Below are positions 16,389-21,952 of a stretch of 21,952 nt of DNA, piece after piece (positions within the stretch are counted from its first letter, which is position 1; the number at the start of each line of letters is the position of its first letter). This DNA comes from a virus. A program made the position numbers and the translations under genes. The stretch is from positions 1 to 21,952 of the IMG/VR virus record IMGVR_UViG_3300043427_001807, one strand, 5' to 3'. Under the pieces are notes generated by a model. It had not been told where the DNA came from. It searched no databases and saw only the letters and a program-made list of their open reading frames with translations.

Positions 16389-17380
16389 TCCATCACAAGA
16401 AGTTTGTTAGCAACAACTTGAGGCTGAGCTTGGTTCAGAACGCGCCATGCATTCTGGGGATCGCGATTCATCATCTCGCTAAAGCTGCCCCAGAAGTTTT
16501 CGGGCTGCTGAGGAGCAGCTGCAGAAGGAGGAGCAGGGAATTGACCCATGAAGTCGTTAACTTCTTCAGTGGGGTAGCCAGGACGCTCCAGTTCACCTTC
16601 CGATTCGTACACAGGATACGGACCTTCGGGGCCGAAGAACTTCAGCGTGTAATCGCTGAGGACGTCAGGATTGGTCAGGATTTCGTTGTAAGCCAGATTC
16701 TCCTGATGCTCGCCAACAGCAAAGCCGGCATAACCCTGGATCAGATCTTTGGCTTGGGAGCCCCAGGCAACAGCGCTGTCCAGCATGCCTTCCAGTTGGA
16801 GAGCATAGTTGTTCAGAACTGCAGGAGCATTCCAGCCGTAAGCATCAACGACGTGACGGCTTTCCTCGTTTAGCTGCAGGTAATCCGCGATCGCGTTGTT
16901 TACTTCCGGTGTCGGCTGAAGACCGTCCAGCGCCGAGTAAAGACTCGAGGAGATTTGGGAAGAGTTGGGCGAGAAGGCCCGGTTGGCTGACGAGATCTGC
17001 GTCGCCGATTGTTGCGTAGCTGGGTTGCTGTTGGGCAGGCCGTAATTGGCCGGGCTGTACTGAGTCGGAATCGCTGATGGTTGACCCTGGAACGGGGATT
17101 GCACTGGTGCGCTCAGCAGATTCACCACCTTGTTGAACGCCGATTCCCACGGATTGCCCGTCTCCGGTTGGGATTGGGGGGCGTACTGAGTAGGGGCGGA
17201 TTGGTAGCTGGGGCTCGCCTGAGGTACCGCTTGGGGGTAGCTGGTACCCACCTGGTACTGCACTGGAGCTGCCTGGTAGCTGTTGGCTGCCGGAGCTGCC
17301 GGAACCACGTAGCTGCTGGGCGCCACCGCTGCTGGCGACGGGCTCGTCTGTGGGATCGATTGGACGGTAGCGTCCTGCAT
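16385..17380 (-). CDS. Scaffold-like protein whose gene starts inside the portal gene
   Basis: 331 residues. Residues 1-130 are low-complexity and Pro/Gln/Ser/Tyr/Ala-rich with repeated SY-Q/P units. Residues 150-331 are helical and acidic (PEVNNAIADYLQLNEESRHV, LALQLEGML-type helices), ending in a short positively charged helix (NRDPQNAWRVLNQAQ). An acidic helical protein encoded between portal and major capsid is the classic place and style for a scaffolding protein that shapes the procapsid. The start at 17380 is firm: AAGGAG lies 7 bases upstream. The first 536 bases are also read, in another frame, as the last 178 codons of the portal gene. It overlaps the next gene by 4 bases. Confidence 0.82.
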   Translation of the reverse strand: MQDATVQSIPQTSPSPAAVAPSSYVVPAAPAANSYQAAPVQYQVGTSYPQAVPQASPSYQSAPTQYAPQSQPETGNPWESAFNKVVNLLSAPVQSPFQGQPSAIPTQYSPANYGLPNSNPATQQSATQISSANRAFSPNSSQISSSLYSALDGLQPTPEVNNAIADYLQLNEESRHVVDAYGWNAPAVLNNYALQLEGMLDSAVAWGSQAKDLIQGYAGFAVGEHQENLAYNEILTNPDVLSDYTLKFFGPEGPYPVYESEGELERPGYPTEEVNDFMGQFPAPPSAAAPQQPENFWGSFSEMMNRDPQNAWRVLNQAQPQVVANKLLVME

Positions 17381-19127
17381 AACTCATCTCCTTTTGTAGA
17401 GCTTCTAAAGTTCGATACAGATATGGCGTTAAATCCAATCTTGGATCCGCAGCCATCGGAAGGTCCGGTGCCTGCGGGTGGGGAGTCTGCATCATTCCCC
17501 CCACAAGGCGAGCAAATTGAGAGTATGCACTCTGTAATTCGTTCACCATCCTGAACGGAAACCCAGATAACATCTCGGCCCGTTCCTCATCCGTCTTGGA
17601 CGGGAAGAGGTATTTCAGTGCTTCAATGCTATCAACACCTAATTCCTGTAAATTTCGGACAACAATAGAGTTGTTCAGGATGTCTTGCGTTGAATCCTCA
17701 TAAACAGGACCAAGCCAACGCCAAATGACAGTAACATCACCATCAGGAATTAAGCCCATAACACCTGGTGGAATTTGCTGGGACTCCACACAGGCCATCA
17801 TTAATTTCTTCAGCTGTTCGTTATAAAGTTTTAAAGCTTCATCATAAGCAGCTTGCTCTTCTTGTGGCGCACCCTGAGGGAGGTCTACGGGCTTTTCAAT
17901 TCCAGCGGCAGATGCAAGCGTCGCCTTGAACAGCTGCTCTTCTTGATAAATAATCAGTTCAAGACACCGGCAAATGCCATGGGTGTAAATTGCATTTGCT
18001 TTTTTCTTGGATGTTGCCGCAACGCGGCCAAACAGAGATTTGTACTCCGTTGCGGTCACACCTGCGGAGATGGAAAGTTCATCAACACCACCAAGCGCTG
18101 TACGAATTTCTTCTCGGAATTGACGTGCAAATGCGTTTTGATCGCCCGTAATAGCGTCAGGGACAATGTAACCGACACGGTCATTTGGCTCCAGGTTTGC
18201 AATCACACGTGGCACACGAATCTGACCATCAACGCCACGACTGACGGGATCTGCTTTGAAGCGAGACTGGCTTAAAGGATTGGCACTAGCAAAGCCAGAG
18301 TTTGCTGCAATCGATGGACGCTGTACCACAGCATCACCACCTGCTTCCATCAGATCGGTTTTTGGCCTGGAGGAAAGCAGTGTGGGATTACCAAAGAACT
18401 GAACATTCTTCCGCATAGTGCGGATCAGTTCATCATGAATGCAAATCTGATTGGCAAAGGCATCAAATTCACCGACGCCTTCAGTAGAAAAACCTTTGGG
18501 GTTATTGAAGATCTCGACACAGGGAATAAATCCCAAAGAGTTCTTAAGTTTCTTGGTTTCACCCGTCAGGGTGTAAGAAGGCATATCAAAAGACAGCTCT
18601 GCATCAGAATGAGTTTCCTCAATTTCCTTTGCTTTGATTGACAGCCGGATGTAACGCTTGTGGCCTGGTGATCCAGTGGTTTGATTTCCAGTAAGATCTG
18701 CTGTATTCAGTTGGTCACCAAAACCAAAGCCACGCTTTACCTTATAGCTGTAGATGATCACAACTTGGTCAAGCTCGCCGTCAACGTTGTAGAACGTACG
18801 GTATTCGTGATTGCGGAAGTAGTAGAGCCTGTAGCTTTGCTTGGTGGGACGAATGTAAAAAAGACCTTTACCATCACACAGGAAATACTCCCAGATGGAA
18901 TCCAGGCGTGTATCCATCTTGTTGTACTTCAATACGCGATCAAGGAAATCCTTGCGCTGTGCACCGAAGTTGTCCTGTGATGGAAAAAACTCAACTCCTT
19001 GGCGAATGCCAAAGAGTTTCATCTGAGCAATGTGAGACGCAACAATTCCAGTGTCAACAACGGTACCGCTGTCTTTATCAAGGTATGCATCAACAATTTC
19101 CTTGAGCCTGGATTTAGCGTCTGCCAT
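16845..19127 (-). CDS. Portal protein with long disordered C-terminal extension
   Basis: 760 residues. The first 585 or so have the make-up of a phage portal protein: an alpha/beta wing (for example EYFLCDGKGLFYIRPTKQSY), a stretch on bound features (LGFIPCVEIFNNPKGFSTEG), a helical stem and crown (ALKYLFPSKTDEERAEMLSG), ending at MSYAGRYRPIDPTDEP. Portals form the dodecameric ring through which DNA enters and leaves the head and on which terminase docks. From about residue 585 to the stop the chain becomes disordered (GS/QLP-rich, then Pro/Ser-rich, with a basic end AKRGKPSRR). This part lies wholly over the start of the scaffold-like gene in a different frame. Location two to four genes after terminase supports the call. 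ATG at 19127, no clear Shine-Dalgarno. Confidence 0.88.
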   Translation of the reverse strand: MADAKSRLKEIVDAYLDKDSGTVVDTGIVASHIAQMKLFGIRQGVEFFPSQDNFGAQRKDFLDRVLKYNKMDTRLDSIWEYFLCDGKGLFYIRPTKQSYRLYYFRNHEYRTFYNVDGELDQVVIIYSYKVKRGFGFGDQLNTADLTGNQTTGSPGHKRYIRLSIKAKEIEETHSDAELSFDMPSYTLTGETKKLKNSLGFIPCVEIFNNPKGFSTEGVGEFDAFANQICIHDELIRTMRKNVQFFGNPTLLSSRPKTDLMEAGGDAVVQRPSIAANSGFASANPLSQSRFKADPVSRGVDGQIRVPRVIANLEPNDRVGYIVPDAITGDQNAFARQFREEIRTALGGVDELSISAGVTATEYKSLFGRVAATSKKKANAIYTHGICRCLELIIYQEEQLFKATLASAAGIEKPVDLPQGAPQEEQAAYDEALKLYNEQLKKLMMACVESQQIPPGVMGLIPDGDVTVIWRWLGPVYEDSTQDILNNSIVVRNLQELGVDSIEALKYLFPSKTDEERAEMLSGFPFRMVNELQSAYSQFARLVGGMMQTPHPQAPDLPMAADPRLDLTPYLYRTLEALQKEMSYAGRYRPIDPTDEPVASSGGAQQLRGSGSSGSQQLPGSSSAVPGGYQLPPSGTSGEPQLPIRPYSVRPPIPTGDGQSVGIGVQQGGESAERTSAIPVPGSTISDSDSVQPGQLRPAQQQPSYATIGDADLVSQPGLLAQLFPNLLESLLGAGRSSADTGSKQRDRGLPAAKRGKPSRR
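17388..17393 (-). promoter_or_regulatory. Shine-Dalgarno AAGGAG of the scaffold-like gene, inside the portal gene
   Basis: AAGGAG on the minus strand, 7 bases before the ATG at 17380. It is the strongest such site in the window and proves that translation is meant to restart here although the portal frame is still open. Confidence 0.8.
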
Positions 19128-19161
19128 TACTCGTGTTCTTTATACTTTGATGTTAACAGTT

Positions 19162-19491
19162 TCAGGAAACGTATTTATTTTGAAAACCCATCGGAATTGT
19201 TTGACCCAGTTGAGGCCCTGCAAAAAAGCCAGCGTTTCCCATTGGAACTTGACCGCCGTACTGTTGATATGCAAGGGGCAGTTGCGGGCCACCAGGCATG
19301 ATGCCGCGCCTCATTAGCTCGTCATTAAGTTGTTGATTTTGCTGTGTGCCACCTTCGTATAAACGCTTCAGCTGTTCACCAGAACGGCCACCAAGCGCAC
19401 CTGGGGAACGGTTGATTTGCCAATTTACATTGCCACCAGCAAGCAAGTTACCTGCTGCACCAGGGACATTTGACTCTCCTGCGTAAAACAT
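19162..19491 (-). CDS. Hypothetical Gly/Gln-rich protein
   Basis: 109 residues between the AbrB-like gene and the portal gene. It is rich in Gly, Gln, Pro and Asn, with a short charged helix in the middle (SGEQLKRLYEGGTQQNQQLN, about 37-56) and a Pro/Gly/Gln/Phe-rich C-terminus (GNAGFFAGPQLGQTIPMGF). No Cys, no membrane helix and no motif that I know. ATG at 19491; an AAGGA element lies about 20 bases upstream, too far to be a normal site. It might be a minor head or connector part; function unknown. Confidence 0.65.
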   Translation of the reverse strand: MFYAGESNVPGAAGNLLAGGNVNWQINRSPGALGGRSGEQLKRLYEGGTQQNQQLNDELMRRGIMPGGPQLPLAYQQYGGQVPMGNAGFFAGPQLGQTIPMGFQNKYVS

Positions 19492-19517
19492 GTCCTACAC
19501 TCTTTAATCCTTTTATT

Positions 19518-19700
19518 TTACTCTTCTATGACTTCGTATCCGCTGGCGTCATTTACTTTTGTAAGGATGATGCCAGAACCACGGACATCCCACTCAAGCA
19601 CATCACCTTCTTCCCAGCCCAGCTCTTCGATTACTTCATCAGGAAGAACAATATACGAATCTCCGTTTTCGTCTTCTTGTACTTCAAGAATGTAACTCAT
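19518..19700 (-). CDS. AbrB/MazE/SpoVT-like swapped-hairpin DNA-binding mini-protein
   Basis: 60 residues. MSYILEVQEDENGDSYIVLP followed by DEVIEELGWEEGDVLEW and SGIILTKV is the standard pattern of the SpoVT/AbrB looped-hinge fold: a strand with ILP (the place of the usual IP), a short helix (EVIEELG), a GD turn and two closing strands. Dimers of this fold bind DNA (transition-state regulators, antitoxins). This one is very acidic, and the basic DNA-binding residues of classic AbrB are few, so it may bind protein instead. It overlaps the previous gene by 4 bases (ATGA). No toxin partner is seen, so an antitoxin role is unlikely. A regulator of late genes or of the host is possible. Confidence 0.75.
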   Translation of the reverse strand: MSYILEVQEDENGDSYIVLPDEVIEELGWEEGDVLEWDVRGSGIILTKVNDASGYEVIEE

Positions 19701-19990
19701 TTTGACAAAAGCTTTTCCATAAGCTTATCAAGCTTATTGTTGATTTCGCGAAAATTGTCGTGCATTTCTTGAATTTCTCTTAAGAAATCAACTTTAAGAA
19801 CGTAGTCAAGTGGCATGCGATTAATTTGATCTTCAAGTAAATCAATGCGACGTTTCTGTGAACTTGTATAGCTCATGGCTTGTTGAATCTGATCACTTTG
19901 ACGATTCAAAATCTTATTGGCTACCCACGATCCACCCGTGACCGCAGAAATAATGGCACTTAGGCCAATAGCTAAATACTCGGGTCCCAC
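19697..19990 (-). CDS. Single-pass membrane protein with coiled coil (holin/spanin-like candidate)
   Basis: 97 residues from a GTG at 19990. Residues about 5-27 (YLAIGLSAIISAVTGGSWVA) form one membrane helix close to the N-terminus. Residues 30-97 are a charged amphipathic helix with heptad-like leucines and isoleucines (for example RRIDLLEDQINRM and FREINNKLDKLMEKLL), so a coiled coil is likely. Small phage proteins of this plan include single-span holins, spanin-type proteins and membrane anchors. The gene sits just after terminase, not beside a lysin, so I do not assign a holin. Its stop overlaps the AbrB-like start (ATGA), implying coupled synthesis of the two. Confidence 0.7.
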   Translation of the reverse strand: MGPEYLAIGLSAIISAVTGGSWVANKILNRQSDQIQQAMSYTSSQKRRIDLLEDQINRMPLDYVLKVDFLREIQEMHDNFREINNKLDKLMEKLLSK

Positions 19991-20020
19991 TGAAATACTG
20001 CTTTTTTTCTTATTCTAAAA

Positions 20021-21547
20021 TCAGTAATCAAGATGCAATTGTCCTTTGCGTGCTAAACCAGTAACAAGCCAGACCAAGGCGTCGACGCAATCGTCGTGAC
20101 TGCTAACGCCAAAGTTAGTCAACTCATCAAACAATGTTGTGAAGTTACGGAAGCGATTGAAGATAATCTTGCGGTCTTCAAACATACCCATAATGCCACG
20201 GAAACGAGCGAGTTTATCTGCGCGGAATCCTTTGACAGGATGCCAAATCAAGTTGTAAAGGCCTTCGTTATTTAAGCAAACACGCTTAAAGTCAGCCTCT
20301 AGAGATGCCTGGTACTGAACCGCCTCACTCCAAATATCACACGTTGAATACGTTGGGAAGTAATGGTCGTTATCATCTTTACCAATCACAGACCAATCAT
20401 TTAAAAGTTCTTTGAGGGCGTCAAGTTTTTCAAGGTTGCCCATCACGCGAATGCGGCGGTAATCAATGATATGAATTTGATCTCCAATGCGACCACCGAG
20501 AACCATTACGGTGTAATCATTTTTCTCTTTAGTACCAGCAGATAGGTCAACCCCTACGCCAAGCGTATCAAACTCCGTTGCAATCTCAGCTTTAACAATC
20601 AACTCTGGCGCCAGGGACAGCTCGTTCTGTCTGACGATTTGATTCATGTACTGGAATGAGAATGCAATTGGCGCCTGCCTGCGTTTCTCCCTGAGGTAAT
20701 CAACAGACCACATCTCAGGCCAATACGAAATCTCTTCCCCTGTCTTGGGATCATTGATCAATGCAGAAAGAACAATTTGTGTCCAGTTGTTTTGTTCGTT
20801 GAATGTTGTTGAGTGAATGTCATCATGGCGGAAACGCGTACCAAGACAGATCGCGCGTCCTCCTTCAAACATGGTGGGAGCAATCACAGCATTCCAGTTC
20901 TCCTGCATCATTTTCCTGATGTCAGGGTTAGCAATATCTGCTGCTGATTTGATGGCGTCATCAATGATGATCAGCTGGCTTCGTTTGGAGGTCACGGAGC
21001 CTTTGAGACCAGCGGCACAAAGCGTGAACTGTTCTTCACCAGTTACGTCAATGCCAGCAAATTTATGGTCAATGGACCAGTACTCATTACTGGTTACGTT
21101 CTTAAGAAGACGTACGGATGGAAATACTTCTTGATATCGTTTGCTTTCAATGATGCGCTTAATGGTTGCCGACTTGGAGCGGGCAATATCAACTGTGTAA
21201 GAGAGATAAAGAATCTGCAGTGGTTTCTTGGCTTGAGTATGGATACCAATAGCCCATGCCGTAAATAAACCAAGGATTGTGGACTTGGCTGAACCCCGTG
21301 GGGCAAGTAGATCAATATTTGGACCAGCGATTTTAAGAAGACAAGAGCTATCTTCGTTTGTCACAAAGTGCTTATGCCATTCTTTGTGGTGTGCTGCCGG
21401 GGGTTTATCAGCTACATAATCACAGAAAAAACCAAAATCTTCCCTGGCTTCTTTAAGAGCTTCCAGGTTGCGTGGTTTTTTAATTTGTTGATTGCGTGCG
21501 GCAGCTTTAGCGTTGCGGCGGTGAGCTAAATGAACGTAAGCAGGCAC
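20021..21547 (-). CDS. terL: Terminase large subunit (packaging ATPase and nuclease)
   Basis: 508 residues, normal for the family. ATPase domain: Walker A APRGSAKST at 82-90, a coupling segment (ILYLSYTVDIARSKSATIKR, 112-131), Walker B LIIIDDA at 192-198 with D196/D197, and motif III GTRFRHDD at 236-243. Nuclease domain (RNase H-like): VGVDLSAG with D334 (331-338), then the late acidic cluster HDDCVDAL (484-491). All key residues are present. The enzyme pumps DNA into the procapsid through the portal and cuts concatemers. The GTG at 21547 is the first good start; there is no Shine-Dalgarno. No recognisable small terminase is in the window; it may lie further right. Confidence 0.95.
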   Translation of the reverse strand: MPAYVHLAHRRNAKAAARNQQIKKPRNLEALKEAREDFGFFCDYVADKPPAAHHKEWHKHFVTNEDSSCLLKIAGPNIDLLAPRGSAKSTILGLFTAWAIGIHTQAKKPLQILYLSYTVDIARSKSATIKRIIESKRYQEVFPSVRLLKNVTSNEYWSIDHKFAGIDVTGEEQFTLCAAGLKGSVTSKRSQLIIIDDAIKSAADIANPDIRKMMQENWNAVIAPTMFEGGRAICLGTRFRHDDIHSTTFNEQNNWTQIVLSALINDPKTGEEISYWPEMWSVDYLREKRRQAPIAFSFQYMNQIVRQNELSLAPELIVKAEIATEFDTLGVGVDLSAGTKEKNDYTVMVLGGRIGDQIHIIDYRRIRVMGNLEKLDALKELLNDWSVIGKDDNDHYFPTYSTCDIWSEAVQYQASLEADFKRVCLNNEGLYNLIWHPVKGFRADKLARFRGIMGMFEDRKIIFNRFRNFTTLFDELTNFGVSSHDDCVDALVWLVTGLARKGQLHLDY

Positions 21548-21578
21548 AACAATTTAGCAACGGTACTTTAATCGTACC

Positions 21579-21731
21579 TTACTTTTGATCTTTTTGTTTC
21601 TTGTACTTACGTGCTTTATCTAACGCAGCTTTGCGCTTTTCTTTATCCGACATCTCGGAGCCGTCAGGATTCTTGGCTTCTTTCTTCTTGAAGTGTTCAA
21701 GAAGCTGGGGCGGCATTTTGCTTTTGCTCAT
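21579..21731 (-). CDS. 50-residue highly basic mini-protein
   Basis: A short gene found by reading the gap before terminase. From the ATG at 21731, MSKSKMPPQLLEHFKKKEAK leads to a Lys-rich helix (SDKEKRKAALDKARKYKKQK) and stops with TAA at 21579. The ATG five codons later (21716, MPPQLLEHFKKK) is an alternative start. It overlaps the end of the upstream gene by 35 bases (20 with the later start). About a third of the residues are Lys or Arg, so it may bind DNA or RNA. Similar tiny MPPQLLE-type proteins are, as I recall, common near packaging genes of cyanophages. Position just before terminase makes a packaging helper conceivable. Confidence 0.6.
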   Translation of the reverse strand: MSKSKMPPQLLEHFKKKEAKNPDGSEMSDKEKRKAALDKARKYKKQKDQK

Positions 21732-21939
21732 TCTCTTTATGTTTAAATAATGCAGACATTACCTCGTCACCTCCGGCAACGTTTTGAGCTAGAGGTGTAG
21801 GTCTGCGCACACCAGCAGCAGATTCACGATTCTTTTGAAGCTGGCGGACAACATCAAACAAGCGACCAGCAATGTTACCGCCGATATCCGTTTCGGATGA
21901 CGGCGTGAAGTTTGCTGGATCGTTTGGTTGCATTGCCAT
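21697..21939 (-). CDS. Hypothetical 80-residue protein upstream of terminase
   Basis: ATG at 21939, a second ATG two codons later. The chain starts MAMQPNDPANFTPSSETDIG, has a central helix (GRLFDVVRQLQKNRES, 25-40), a basic-Pro segment (VRRPTPLAQNV) and an Ala/Lys/Gln-rich end. No known motif. It is polar, without Cys or membrane helix. It is the first gene of the packaging cluster inside the window, just before the basic mini-protein and terminase, where a small terminase might be expected. It is too short for most of those and lacks a clear DNA-binding helix pair, so I leave it unassigned. Confidence 0.6.
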   Translation of the reverse strand: MAMQPNDPANFTPSSETDIGGNIAGRLFDVVRQLQKNRESAAGVRRPTPLAQNVAGGDEVMSALFKHKENEQKQNAAPAS

Positions 21940-21952
21940 TTGTTTATTTTAA

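Noticed and set aside
16085-16873. 262-codon plus-strand frame opposite the scaffold-like and Gly/Ala-rich genes
   Set aside because: Spans two genes on the other strand, His/Gln/Arg-rich low-quality composition, no motif; a shadow.
19697-19990. Calling the membrane coiled-coil protein a holin
   Set aside because: One membrane helix and a coiled coil fit several protein types, and it is not next to a lysin gene.
21562-21578. GGTAC...GTACC inverted repeat before terminase
   Set aside because: Only a 5-bp stem with a 7-base loop and no U-run; too weak to call a terminator.

Overview
The window is almost certainly a piece of a tailed double-stranded DNA phage (Caudoviricetes). It runs from the packaging genes at the right-hand end, through the head genes, to fibre, lysis-type and accessory genes at the left-hand end. 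A cyanobacterial host (marine or freshwater picocyanobacterium, Synechococcus-like) is my best guess. That rests on the form of the HNH nuclease, on a truncated protein resembling cyanobacterial tyrosine integrases, on an AbrB-like mini-protein and on the methyltransferase and glycosyltransferase types. It is an inference from remembered family patterns, not from a search. No host gene, rRNA, tRNA or CRISPR array was seen. Nearly all genes lie on the minus strand, tightly packed, often with 1-4 nt overlaps and mostly without a Shine-Dalgarno. There is no stretch over 300 bases without a gene.

Reading in the direction of minus-strand transcription (right to left). 21939-19162: small proteins, the large terminase subunit, a membrane-anchored coiled-coil protein, an AbrB-like protein and a Gly/Gln-rich protein. 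19127-13720: portal, a scaffold-like protein, a Gly/Ala-rich hydrophobic protein, the major capsid protein and a second abundant head protein. The scaffold-like gene starts 536 nt inside the portal gene, in another frame. 13683-13273: a helix-hairpin-helix protein with a hairpin at its start codon and an intrinsic terminator after its stop. 13202-10402: an M15-type peptidase, two or three connector or virion-type proteins, a Cys-rich mini-protein and a lambda-type lytic transglycosylase. 10368-4401: a virion surface protein, a 545-residue protein with a split SWIM zinc motif, a 924-residue collagen-like fibre and a Thr/Ser-rich beta protein. 4391-3285: a GT4 glycosyltransferase.

The left end (3355-1) is an accessory zone. 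It holds a plus-strand methyltransferase converging on the glycosyltransferase, a 76-residue orphan, a truncated tyrosine-recombinase-like protein lacking its first catalytic Arg, an excisionase-like plus-strand HTH gene, an HNH nuclease and the first 431 codons of a large probable virion protein that leaves the window.

Most interesting: the portal/scaffold overprint with a repeat that reads through both frames; the split SWIM motif in a virion gene; the integrase/excisionase relic with interlocked palindromes; and a Thr-rich collagen fibre with nine single-residue breaks, next to a glycosyltransferase and a methyltransferase that might decorate it.
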